Under the pieces are notes generated by a model. It worked only from the letters and a program-made list of their open reading frames with translations, was not told the DNA's origin and did no database searches. A DNA stretch of 64,000 nt, from the NCBI GenBank assembly GCA_032622095.1, contig CP136067.1:48895899-48959898 (forward strand). Reading direction: 5' to 3'. This document shows positions 1 to 11,660 of the stretch, piece by piece. Position 1 is the stretch's first letter. Each line of letters opens with the position of its first letter. Origin of the DNA: Siphonodentalium dalli. Taxonomy: Eukaryota > Mollusca > Scaphopoda > Gadilida > Siphonodentaliidae. The position numbers and the translations under genes were made by a program.

Positions 1-235
1 CATTTACAGTTAGTTGGTAAATTATCTCAGTCACAGCTTTGGTCAATTCAGTACCATGCACCGTTCCGCCAAACATGTATAGTTATATATACTTCAAATT
101 ACCCATATCTTCCTGCATGTGTAGGCTGTTTAACAGTTTACGTACGATACATTTTACATAACCTGACTTCAACGGACATCCATGAATCTTAGTATTCTTC
201 CGGATACATGATGGCACAAGCCATACCCATATCTA

Positions 236-252
236 CACGTATGTGTGTGTGC

Positions 253-306
<54 letters not shown>

Positions 307-475
307 ATGTGTATGTATGTGTATGTATATGTATGTATATGTATATATGTATGTATGTGTATGTATATATACATGTGTATGTGTATGTAAATGTATGTGT
401 GTATGTATGCGTATAGTCCGTATATGTATATGTATACATGCATGCGTATGTGTGTATGCATATGTATGTGTATAT
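236..475. repeat. AT/GT compound microsatellite, copy 1
   Basis: A pure TA tract at 256-300 (45 bases) is followed by about 170 bases of interrupted GTAT/GTATAT repeats. All reading frames here give Tyr-Ile-His-Cys runs with no protein character. It lies downstream of the cdc25 stop codon. Confidence 0.95.
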
Positions 476-736
476 AAATACCATACAACTTTTGCAATTA
501 TTCAAACCTTGGAGATATCTCGCTTGCACTTAAGATAACCCTTTTAATTAACATATTGTATAACCGTTTTAAACACAATTTAAAGTCCCGCTTCAGCTCG
601 ACGTGAATTATTTCATACTCCTTATTTCCTCATAATGTCCCACATAATATGCTTTGGTGTAGTTAATTCCATGTACATGCACATATACACTGCATATAAA
701 GGTGCATGACGTTACATAATGTATTCATATATATGC

Positions 737-850
737 GTGGATGTGTGTGTGAGGGTGGGTGTGTGTGTGTGAGGGTGTGTGTGAGGGTGTGCACGTGCGT
801 GTGAGAGGGTGGAGAGGGTGCGTTCGTGTGTGTTTGTGTGTGTGAGGGTG
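737..850. repeat. TG/GAGGGTG tract, copy 1 (also at 10264, 19781, 29294)
   Basis: Imperfect TG run with recurring GAGGGTG. It is unchanged in the other three units at 10264-10377, 19781-19894 and 29294-29407. Confidence 0.9.
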
Positions 851-900
851 AGTTAACAATCGCCTACAATGGGGCTTACATTCCAGACTTTAAACCTTCT

Positions 901-970
901 AATCGGGCTCGAGCCCGTTTGTCCCGCGAGCCCGATTGTAAACAGCGTACAAACGGGTTCGCGAGAGCTC
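901..970. repeat. GC-rich overlapping palindromes (in all four units)
   Basis: AATCGGGCTC (901-910) pairs with GAGCCCGATT (928-937). GGGCTCGAGCCC (905-916) is a perfect 12-bp palindrome. CCCGTTTGT (914-922) pairs with ACAAACGGG (950-958). These stems are mutually exclusive. GAGCCCGTTTG recurs at 1002-1012. Equivalents lie at +9527, +19044 and +28557. Confidence 0.7.
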
Positions 971-1019
971 AAATTATAGATAGAAAACGAAAAGTCCAGT
1001 TGAGCCCGTTTGGATAACT

Positions 1020-2130
1020 CGTCTGGTTTTTAACATTTTTGGTGTGTGATCCTATCAACTATTGTGTATCCGAGATCCTAATTGTGCCAATAGAAACAAA
1101 ACTTTCATATGTAGAATATGGCAGGTTTCGACGTACGTTGTATAGTTCACCGGGTCGGGTATGTATGACACGGACAGAACACATTGTATTCAATAAACAG
1201 CTCCGTTAACATGCGCATCTCCAAATCGCGATTTTACCCACAATTTCACTCAACTCCTATGTTATTCTCTATGGAGGTCTAGTTTAAGTTTATATCGTAG
1301 TCCCGTGTGTCTGTTCGTCAGATACAGACTAAAGTATTGTAGGAGCCTCCTTGATACCGGTATATTTATCAATGACAGCTATACGAGGCCTCTGGATATT
1401 GACATAAGCGCGTACATCGCAACACATATCTAGCAAAATAGCCCCTTAAGTGAGATGTCTTTCAACAAAGGTCAAGGTTATTTTAGGGTCAAGGTCATGT
1501 AAACCCCCCACATCAACTTGACAACAAATTTGGTTGAGGTCGGATCTTGACTGCTCCCGCGATGTCGACCCATGTTAAGATGGACATATAATCGAATTAC
1601 CTCGCTGACGCCAACCGTGACAAAACATTTCAATAAAAACCCTGCGATCCTATGTTGAATCAGATTAGCAAGCAGCCGGCTAATTGCGTTCGCGCGATGC
1701 AAAACCTGGAAGCTCGTCGCCTTATTAGGGTAGATTGGTTCAATCAGTTATCTCGAGCGAAATGATATGCCGCTGAAATTTCTGCGCGGCCAATTCTTTG
1801 CGAGACGGGAATCTATTGAATCTGCGTCAGCCTAACAGGGGCATATTCGTTAAGCAATTTATCTGGAGGGAAATTAAATGCAGCTAAAAGGCAGGCTCGT
1901 TATTACAAAACGCCATAACTAAAGACCGGCATAAAGCACGCTATCGTGCTATGCATCGTTGGAAAGGGCACACCCTGGGCTATTTAACTGGGTTAATTTG
2001 ATTGTGAAGTAGGCACGTTTGCGTTGAGTTATTTTCGCATATATCTTTTGCGAAAACGGTTATCATTATTTATATGTATGATAATTCACACAATGCCTAC
2101 ATACCATGCACGCAGACTCATTTGACTGCT
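1020..2130. other. Gene-free stretch downstream of cdc25 (all units)
   Basis: No exon with plausible splice sites or recognisable protein similarity. A 74-codon minus ORF at 1478-1702 has no features I recognise. I searched here on the minus strand for a continuation of the normal Cdc25 tail and saw none. Confidence 0.6.
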
Positions 2131-2133
2131 GAA

Positions 2134-5100
2134 CTAATTACGAACAATTGCACTCAAGTGCAATCGCGCTTTGCTCAAGTCAAATTGCGCTAAAATTAAG
2201 CAAAATTGCGCTGTGCATACGCGATCCAGCGAGATCACTGTAACCAACGAACGAGTACCAGCGTAGTTTCGGCGGTCAAATGCACACGCTTGGACTATTG
2301 CGCCGAGGGACAAAATTGCACAGTGGTCACGATTGCGCTGCATTGCACTGAAGCGCAATTGCACTGAGGTGCGACGACATTGCGCTGCACTGAAGCGCAA
2401 TTGCGCTGTGGTGCGGCGATATTGCGCTGCACTCAAGCGCAAATGCACTGCACTGCACTGCGGTTCCTTATATCCGCCATGAAGGATATAGATTTCAGGG
2501 TAAAACAGGTTCGGATAATTCTCGGCGTTCATCTCTCTGTCCTTCTGTCGCAGGTGTCTGAGCCTAGAAAAAATACATTCAGATATAAACCTTCGCTCAC
2601 GACATAGCAATCACATATACATGTAGTGAACTGTATTGCTACGTGTATGCTTACATCAGATTAAATAATTAAATAATGCTCCAATTTCTCCTTTTCATTT
2701 CCATGCTAAACTTAAAGGGGTACTGTATACTAAATCCGGCCATATATGGGACCATCTGCTTTTATACCGAATATAAGCATAACATTAATGAATTTTATCC
2801 ATGGATTAGTGTAAAATACACGTGTACTCTATGCACGATGCAAACAACATGGTAATTATAATGAAAATGAATTTAGTGTTTTAAGGTTTGTCAATCAGAC
2901 TATTCCATCCATATGTTAATATATTAATAAACTATGGTTGACATAGAATTGATACTTACATTTTTGGACCGCGTTCAGATGAGAACTCGCAGTGAAAGAT
3001 CACAATGGCCCGGTGTTTGAGGGGAGAGTCGCCCAAAAATCTCTTCTCGATCATCGCCTGTGTGTGGAGATTCTCAGCATCCTGTAAATAAGAAGTTACT
3101 TGTGACTTAGATACAGACCCTAAGACAATACAAACACTACTCAATTCAACCGCAAAATCGGCCGATAGGAAAACTGATCATTATTATAACAAAAACATAA
3201 TTTTGTTCTGGTATTGACGATTGTTAACAATGGGTGGCTGCATTTAGATTCTTGACACACACCACCATTAAGAGTGATACAATAAATCTGAATTGATGGT
3301 CTGAGCGTGTTACCAATTTAAGTATTGGACTCATTATCAGGAAAAAAAACCAAAAGAAATAAAACTATACGGATATACATGTACAAATGTGTAATACATG
3401 GATATGTAATTTCAACATATATATTGATATTTGTTACGTAATAAAATAATGTTGTCAATCAAAATAATGCCAATAAAATAATTTAACTTGACATGATCCT
3501 CATTATTTTACAAAAGAAATAAATCGATTGCTGTGTCATATTGGCAAATATTAGAGCAGAGGTCATGTCGGTGACGCACACGTACCTGGATATGTCCACC
3601 TTCGTACTCATATGGGTATCGACAGTCTACGACCACAAACTCGTCCATGCTGTTGCTGAATCGGCCTGACATCAAATCTTCCAACTGTAAACAACAATTA
3701 TGAATTTCACTATCTATATTTTAAAACTGGAACAAGTCTACGATGAAACTACGGCACTTGCAATGGATATTTTAGTATATTTGGTTTACTCATCCTATAA
3801 GAACACTGGTCGTCTAGTGAAGAATTTCGAGACATGACTGTATACACCATTTATCACACATCTTACCTGACTACTTATTATCTTTTCCCTTCTATCACAC
3901 CCCACTCTTACTCATCCCTGCACTAGCTTAACTATTCCAACATGTATGAGAGAACAGAGAACTATATTTGAATTTCCGCCTTTACATTGTAGCTGCCTGT
4001 ATTGAAACTTGAGGTAACATTTACATAGCAATTATTTTTATAAAAGCCATAGGCTTGTTATCCCGTCATAATTTGAACAGTTTACTTTTCTATCAGTTTG
4101 AATTTCAGATATAGAAGGAAGTCCAGATAGTTGGGCACAAAAGCAACATGGAAACATTCATATTACATGTATGTCACAATCAAATAAATGTATGTCTCGA
4201 TTATCGAATAGATACATTAATACGTTGAAATCACTCACTGTTTGTGGGGAGATGTACTTGAGGTCCTTGTGTCGATCTGAGATGACATGGAGAGTGTAGC
4301 TCGAGGTCCCGTCACCGATCAGATCAACGTTGGAGGTCATGGAGTTGAGAGCTTCTTTAATTCTCATGTCGTCTTTGTCTGATTTCTCTAACAGATGGCG
4401 TTTGGCTGGTGGTTCGATGACATCACATTTCTCGGTGATCTGGCGTTTCAGACAGTTGTCGGAGGATTTTGAACGTCCGAAAAGACATCGAACTGGTCTA
4501 CGACGGATGGACAACTGGAAGCGAAATATTTAGAACAGTGATACATGTATCAAAATATCATATAATTATTTGCTTAGCTGTTTGTATTTAAATACTTAAA
4601 TTATTAGCGTAAACTTAATGCCACACATACACTATATAAATATGGCTTCTTGTCTTAGGGTGGATACACACATGCATGCAACCTCTGTAATTATCGTGTA
4701 TTTGGCGTTTTACACGGATAATACAGACAATGTAACATGTGTCCACTGACAACCCAATCATTGCGGACGTGTTGACCGCACTGAGTTCTAGTTCCAATTA
4801 AGGAATGTAGAGAAGCCGCTATCTTGGACCGAGTCGCCAGGCCACTTAAAATACTTGTTCGTGGGATAACCCAGATTGTGGACGTTCTATTTAAATAATT
4901 ATTAGTCCTCTCTTGATATTTATAGCAGTGGTGGATCCGGATTTCCCCGACGCAGGGGCTATATATATATGATCCCGAAAGCTACCAGGCGGGGGTGGCT
5001 AACTCTGAGCTATTTAAGTAAAACATTATATTGTACCTTCTTGCGCAGATTATTCCGACCGATATACAACTAAGTCCCTTAGCGATTTGAAGCTTTCAGG

Positions 5101-7774
5101 ACCCCATGCCAAACAAGCATCATGGTCGAACATATTCTATATGAAGCCTGTATATGCCAGACGTGTCGCTTCTGGTGTTCGTGCATTAATAAAATGTCAC
5201 ACAGAGTTGACTAATTTCCGCATCCGTAAGAGAAGACGTGTTTTGGACTGGCCTTAAATGTCCTGATAGCAGACAGTTTGACTTCGCTTATCACTACTCA
5301 CTTGTCTGGCATGTTAACAATGAACGCTCGCAGATATTTAATGTTGTCAATTATTGGTGTGGCCATGTAAAATACATGTATTTTACACACAGAAATTACA
5401 TGCATACTGTGTGTATCCACCCTTAGGCTGCTGAAATGCTTTCCTAAATTGCTGGATAAACTGTATTCGTGTATAGGTTTCTTGGTGTTAATTGTCCGGC
5501 CATAATTTTAGCCGGTCCTATATGGTTTTTGTCAAATCTTATTAACCTATTAATGTGCGTTCATTGTTTTCTTAATTTTAGAAATAATAATATAACGTAC
5601 CTCAGACTTAGTAGGTGTTTCTGATGGGAGAAACGAACTGAAGCTACCCTCATGTTCGCTGATGTGTGCAGTAGTTGGTGTCTGGAAAACAAATTATATT
5701 CATTAATGTGGATATAATTAGACATATCAATTAAAATTTATGTCAAGGAACTCAATTACTATTTCCTGTGTGGAACATTCTGTGCCTCTTATATTATACA
5801 TTATAGCATAGACTATTGAAAGAAAATAATCGAAAATATGCGAATAAAATACATAACATAATGTGAGCATGTAGGTGTCATAATACATACGTTCGTGTTC
5901 ATTACTGTGGTTGCGTTCGAATCTTCGCATAAAACGAACTGACGAACTAACTATTGATCTATTACTTAATACTGTTCTTAAATAAGCACAATGTTTAAAC
6001 TGAAATTGTTTCTCTAAATTACGGATAATAGGTCCTTATAAATCACGTTTGTACGAGTTGGCAATTTCTCCTGCTCTAATCCTGCTTACCTCTACGTCTA
6101 TACCGCTATCTCTGGACGACTCGTCGACGTGAAGCTTGAAGTCACAAGGGCTCAACAGCTGGATGATATCCATGGTATCGTCTATGTCGAAAGTGATGTT
6201 AGGAATCTGAAAGAAAAATGGTTTCAATTAATTAATATGGCAAAAGAGGACGTATTGACGTCAACTCGGATATCAACCTACAATCAACTACACTCTCGAT
6301 AAATATAGGCCATATATTAATAATATAATAAATTTATACTGTGAGAATTTGATCTATTCTGGTAATATTCTCCGATACGTTCATTTATTTGAAATATTTA
6401 ATAACACGCGGAAATATTCAGGCAACTAAAAATATATTGGGCAATAAATTGTTGCCGCTAAATTCCACCTCCTCGCCAAAGAATGTCAGACAATGAGCAC
6501 ATGCTACATGCCACTGATAAGATATATTTGATCCAGTTTACGCGGTGGCGATGTGAATGATAAATATAAGGGAATACATTATAACTTAAAATATGTGTAT
6601 CGACATAGAGGTGTATTCCAGTTCGAAATTTTAAATAATAGCATTAGGGCTCTACAAGTACCAGTTTTGAAACATTTGAAATGGATTGAGGTACACGGTA
6701 AAACTAATAACCACGCGATGACGACGATACTCACAATGGATTCAAGGCGAGAAGAGCGAATGAATAAAAAGTTCAAACTTTACTGCTTATAAAGTAAGGG
6801 ACATAATGTTGTTTATTTTGAAAATACGTGAGAAACGATTCGCGATGTTGTATGATAACAAATTGTAACACATCGGGATCGCGTGGCAGAATGTTGCTCA
6901 CGAATACGGTTGCCTATCACAACTCGGGGCGTTAAAATTACACAGATAGTGGGAAGAGCAGCGTCGATGCGCATGACAACGTGTTAGATTTCTTGTTCAG
7001 AAGTGTTTAGTCGCATGTTTGGAAGTGATATAACAGTTTGTGAGTGAAATTCAGCCCAGGAACTGTCAACTATATTGTTTACAACTTATCAACTATGTTA
7101 GCAATTTAGTCAGTCGGTGATTTGCTGAAGATGAATAACGATCAATGGGGGATCACGAACCTCACGAAGGCCCACAAAATATACTAACAGTGACACTGCG
7201 CTTTTTGTTTTATCTGCTGAATAACATCGGGACCTAACTTTTCTAAATTCTATGAAATGAACAAATCTGTATCGGGCACAATTAGTCCGGACAATGCACG
7301 CACCAATGTTACCACCAATGTGATGAGAATTCAACAATTTTATGCGACCTACTAGCTTCAATATAATACTCTTTATTCCGGCCTCCATGTATTCCGGCTT
7401 CCACGATGAAGAGCAGTGAGGTTATTGAATTGTATGTTTTTCTATTCACAAATTCGTGGAGAGTGTATATAAACAGCAAAAAAACAATTGTAAAAGACAA
7501 ATCCAAATGTAAAAGTCAGTTAGCACATATCAGCGCGGAACGGGTGTTGTAACTTAAAAAAAAAAATAGGTACACATTATTAAGAGATCCGGTTTTGTGT
7601 ATATGTAAACATAATTTTAAACATACCATATTGTAGATAGTTGAAAGTATTGAGTGTTTATATATGAATATGCGTTTTCTACTGCAACAAAATGAACTGA
7701 CAAGTTAAGACGGGACACCATTTTATTAACTACGCGCACATATCACGTGACTTCAGTTGAGCTTGGCTTACCAT
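2134..7774 (-). CDS. cdc25: Cdc25 (M-phase inducer) phosphatase, copy 1
   Basis: Dual-specificity phosphatase that removes inhibitory phosphates from cyclin-dependent kinases to trigger S phase and mitosis. Inferred exons, all with GT-AG borders in phase: 7774-7772 (start ATG next to the donor), 6206-6090, 5681-5601, 4514-4239, 3684-3586, 3081-2960, 2563-2134; 375 codons. Family marks are [12 protein letters not shown] and DLKYISPQT before the rhodanese fold, [13 protein letters not shown] (Cys about 180), the CX5R active site [12 protein letters not shown] (Cys about 223, Arg about 229) and [15 protein letters not shown]. The N-terminal part is short (about 135 residues). It carries [11 protein letters not shown], like the beta-TrCP degron of vertebrate CDC25A, and RCLF, a cyclin-docking RxLF. 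After GGYKE (residue 266) the expected FF..CEP tail is absent and 109 residues of repeat-derived sequence follow to the stop. Exon 1 is my inference; an alternative start is ATG at 6173-6171, with context ACCATGG. Confidence 0.92.
2140..2460 (-). repeat. 42-bp minisatellite forming the Cdc25 tail, copy 1
   Basis: Degenerate repeats of ATTGCGCTGCACTGAAGCGC-type sequence, plus related inverted words such as TTGCACTCAAGTGCAA (2147-2162). The period is 42 bp, a multiple of three, so in the cdc25 frame it encodes three 14-residue repeats of the form [14 protein letters not shown]. Equivalents lie at 11667-11987, 21184-21504 and 30697-31017. Confidence 0.85.
4658..5422. mobile_element. Harbinger-like non-autonomous element in cdc25 intron, copy 1
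   Basis: Terminal inverted repeats GGGTGGATACACAC and GTGTGTATCCACCC, with TTA duplicated on both sides (4655-4657 and 5423-5425). The length is 765 bp and no transposase frame was seen. It lies between the exons at 5601-5681 and 4239-4514. G-rich TIRs with a 3-bp TTA duplication fit PIF/Harbinger. Confidence 0.75.
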
Positions 7775-8202
7775 ATTGTGCAAGTGATTGAATTTCAACC
7801 GACAAAGAGTCACTTCGTACTATGTCCCTAGCCCATAAGCGCGACTGGCGGCGTTTTCTCGCCTGATAGTGTGAAAGTCTGACCCCTTTATTAATCACCG
7901 GAACCAACTTATATGTTTCGTCGTTAACATTATCACTCCATGAGGAGCTTATCACTCCGAGGGGAGCTTTGCGAATATGACAAGATAGAAGAATTCGTTT
8001 CGTTTTTTTTTCAACTCAGGTTTTGCCCCCAAATTATCCTTAGTAATGCTCACTTCCATAACATTCCAGTGATGTTCGGAAGATCAATATACACGTATGT
8101 CGATAAATGCAACAATGCGGACTTCACATGCCAACGGATGACGTATACAGGCCCTACGTAAGTCACTGAGTTCTATAAATATATATAGGGACACCATTAA
8201 AC

Positions 8203-8921
8203 AATAAAGAGCGTTCATTGACAGTATATTCATGACATGTTTCTAAAGAGCATATTTCTAACTCTTGTGTGGAAACGGTTTCTAATGCTCATGTGAATTT
8301 ATTTTTGGAGATATATTTATGCAGTCTGTATGACGACATTTCATCTGATTATATTGATCATACATATATACTACCACATTGCGTAACTATGTATAGGCGT
8401 AACCATATAAAGAGCGTTTTAGGTTCAATGTTTAACTGAGTTCAACCCTCCGCACAGCAGTGAGGCAAACTCGCTATATTTTCACCACACCGGGAACATA
8501 ACTCTTGTGAATTTATTTTTGGAGATATATTTATGCAGTCTGTATGACGACATTTCATCTGATTATATTGATCATACATATATAATACCACATTGCGTAA
8601 CTATGTATAGGCGTAACCATATAAAGAGCGTTTTAGGTTCAATGTTTAACTGAGTTCAACCCTCCGCACAGTAGTGAGGCAAACGCGCTATATTTTTACC
8701 ACACAGGGAACATACATAACTGAACGCTCTTTATAGTGTTACATACAGCCGACTAAGAGTATGTTCCAAGAGCTGGAAAACTTCGCAATTGGTCTTATAT
8801 TTATGTGGCGCGTGTTGGAAAGGGACGAAGCACTAGGAATTTAGTTTTTACACAAAAAGTACCTATATATTAGATTTATATATAGGTAAGTTACACATAA
8901 GTGAAGCAAACGCTCTTTATT
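8203..8921. promoter_or_regulatory. Upstream region of cdc25 with repeated AAAGAGCGTT, copy 1
   Basis: The word AAAGAGCGTT occurs at 8206, 8409 and 8623 on plus, and as AACGCTCTTT at 8723 and 8909; a near copy is at 9470. The outer copies extend to perfect 13-bp inverted repeats, AATAAAGAGCGTT (8203-8215) and AACGCTCTTTATT (8909-8921). The segment 8293-8506 is duplicated as 8507-8720 (offset 214). A hairpin ACCTATATA...TATATAGGT lies at 8861-8887. It could be a cis-regulatory cluster 0.4-1.7 kb upstream of the inferred cdc25 start, or a small mobile element whose TIR is the same word. Confidence 0.55.
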
Positions 8922-9758
8922 TTTTTGCCGTATCATCAATAAACTGGCAAGCAATCCTGCTCTTTGTCGACTTTTTTATTTTCGGAACTGGACAGGGGTG
9001 TGCGGAAAAGCGAGAACAATTCCACGGTGATTTAAGTGGCAACCCAAAATGAACAGTGACAGTTTACAATTTAATATGCATCCGTTATAATTCAAACTAT
9101 GGACAAACCCCCGTTTTATGAGCATATATAAATACACGATTTGATATCCAATAGTACTTACTATATTGACTGTTCTGATTGCATATTTCTTGGAGTTTTA
9201 CTATAAAAACAATCAAGTAGAGTGTCTAAAACGATTATCTCGATCCTGACCACGAAGCGAGGAAACCATACATGCATCAATTTAATGGATCTGGTTGAAT
9301 TATGCCATATAGTTGACGTTTGCAGCTACTGTCTGCCCTTCTGGGATCGCCACATAGAGATCTCGCTCTGCTCTCAGATAACCACCTTAATTTATCTCGG
9401 TTGCTCGTTAGGACAACAGCATTTATGTGGAAACAGTTTCATTTTGATGATGGTTAACTAAAGTGATCAGCGCTCTTTCGGAATATAATGGCGTTATCTT
9501 TTTCTTTTTTTCTTCTATTAATACATTTACAGTTAGTTGGTAAATTATCTCAGTCACAGCTTTGGTCAATTCAGTACCATGCACCGTTCCGCCAAACATG
9601 TATAGTTATATATACTTCAAATTACCCATATCTTCCTGCATGTGTAGGCTGTTTAACAGTTTACGTACGATACATTTTACATAACCTGACTTCAACGGAC
9701 ATCCATGAATCTTAGTATTCTTCCGGATACATGATGGCACAAGCCATACCCATATCTA

Positions 9759-9775
9759 CACGTATGTGTGTGTGC

Positions 9776-9833
<58 letters not shown>

Positions 9834-10002
9834 ATGTGTATGTATGTGTATGTATATGTATGTATATGTATATATGTATGTATGTGTATGTATATATACA
9901 TGTGTATGTGTATGTATATGTATGTGTGTATGTATGCGTATAGTCCGTATATGTATATGTATACATGCATGCGTATGTGTGTATGCATATGTATGTGTAT
10001 AT
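9759..10002. repeat. AT/GT compound microsatellite, copy 2
   Basis: Same locus as at 236; the pure TA tract is 9779-9827 (49 bases). Confidence 0.95.
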
Positions 10003-11660
10003 AAATACCATACAACTTTTGCAATTATTCAAACCTTGGAGATATCTCGCTTGCACTTAAGATAACCCTTTTAATTTACATATTGTATAACCGTTTTAAA
10101 CACAATTTAAAGTCCCGCTTCAGCTCGACGTGAATTATTTCATACTCCTTATTTCCTCATAATGTCCCACATAATATGCTTTGGTGTAGTTAATTCCATG
10201 TACATGCACATATACACTGCATATAAAGGTGCATGACGTTACATAATGTATTCATATATATGCGTGGATGTGTGTGTGAGGGTGGGTGTGTGTGTGTGAG
10301 GGTGTGTGTGAGGGTGTGCACGTGCGTGTGAGAGGGTGGAGAGGGTGCGTTCGTGTGTGTTTGTGTGTGTGAGGGTGAGTTAACAATCGCCTACAATGGG
10401 GCTTACATTCCAGACTTTAAACCTTCTAATCGGGCTCGAGCCCGTTTGTCCCGCGAGCCCGATTGTAAACAGCGTACAAACGGGTTCGCGAGAGCTCAAA
10501 TTATAGATAGAAAACGAAAAGTCCAGTTGAGCCCGTTTGGATAACTCGTCTGGTTTTTAACATTTTTGGTGTGTGATCCTATCAACTATTGTGTATCCGA
10601 GATCCTAATTGTGCCAATAGAAACAAAACTTTCATATGTAGAATATGGCAGGTTTCGACGTACGTTGTATAGTTCACCGGGTCGGGTATGTATGACACGG
10701 ACAGAACACATTGTATTCAATAAACAGCTCCGTTAACATGCGCATCTCCAAATCGCGATTTTACCCACAATTTCACTCAACTCCTATGTTATTCTCTATG
10801 GAGGTCTAGTTTAAGTTTATATCGTAGTCCCGTGTGTCTGTTCGTCAGATACAGACTAAAGTATTGTAGGAGCCTCCTTGATACCGGTATATTTATCAAT
10901 GACAGCTATACGAGGCCTCTGGATATTGACATAAGCGCGTACATCGCAACACATATCTAGCAAAATAGCCCCTTAAGTGAGATGTCTTTCAACAAAGGTC
11001 AAGGTTATTTTAGGGTCAAGGTCATGTAAACCCCCCACATCAACTTGACAACAAATTTGGTTGAGGTCGGATCTTGACTGCTCCCGCGATGTCGACCCAT
11101 GTTAAGATGGACATATAATCGAATTACCTCGCTGACGCCAACCGTGACAAAACATTTCAATAAAAACCCTGCGATCCTATGTTGAATCAGATTAGCAAGC
11201 AGCCGGCTAATTGCGTTCGCGCGATGCAAAACCTGGAAGCTCGTCGCCTTATTAGGGTAGATTGGTTCAATCAGTTATCTCGAGCGAAATGATATGCCGC
11301 TGAAATTTCTGCGCGGCCAATTCTTTGCGAGACGGGAATCTATTGAATCTGCGTCAGCCTAACAGGGGCATATTCGTTAAGCAATTTATCTGGAGGGAAA
11401 TTAAATGCAGCTAAAAGGCAGGCTCGTTATTACAAAACGCCATAACTAAAGACCGGCATAAAGCACGCTATCGTGCTATGCATCGTTGGAAAGGGCACAC
11501 CCTGGGCTATTTAACTGGGTTAATTTGATTGTGAAGTAGGCACGTTTGCGTTGAGTTATTTTCGCATATATCTTTTGCGAAAACGGTTATCATTATTTAT
11601 ATGTATGATAATTCACACAATGCCTACATACCATGCACGCAGACTCATTTGACTGCTGAA

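Larger units (their letters stand above)
1..9523. repeat. Tandem 9.5-kb unit, copy 1 (cdc25 array)
   Basis: The sequence starting at base 1 recurs at 9524, 19051 and 28568 in the same orientation. Copy 1 is almost identical to the others. Its AT tract is 45 bases. Private differences I saw are near 386 (a for t in the GT-rich tract), at 8216 (c where copies 2 and 3 have a) and near 8273 (g where copies 2 and 3 have a). The unit start is arbitrary because the array enters from the left window edge, so the true number of copies is unknown. The unit contains the whole cdc25 gene, so this is amplification of a complete gene. Confidence 0.97.

Noticed and set aside
189-538. Overlapping ORFs of about 60-116 codons in all frames around the AT/GT tract, repeated near 9700, 19250 and 28750
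   Set aside because: They are translations of the microsatellite (Tyr-Ile, Cys-Met and His-Thr runs) on both strands, change length with repeat number, and have no protein character.
2380-2607. 75-codon plus-strand ORF opposite the last cdc25 exon
   Set aside because: It is the antisense of the conserved Cdc25 exon and the minisatellite; the minus strand explains the sequence fully.
6735-6790. Possible small cdc25 exon ending ATCCATT|GTGAGT
   Set aside because: The donor is good and the phase fits, but the frame has a stop just upstream and no ATG, so it could only be an untranslated or alternative exon. Not supported enough to list.
7110-7388. 92-codon minus ORF between the inferred cdc25 exons 1 and 2
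   Set aside because: No Cdc25 similarity and no phase-compatible splice pair; left unannotated.
7743-7955. 70-codon minus ORF taken as an N-terminal Cdc25 exon
   Set aside because: It starts at GTG, contains no ATG, and its frame leaves one base at the donor, which gives an immediate stop when joined to the exon at 6206. The ATG in the other frame at the donor fits better.
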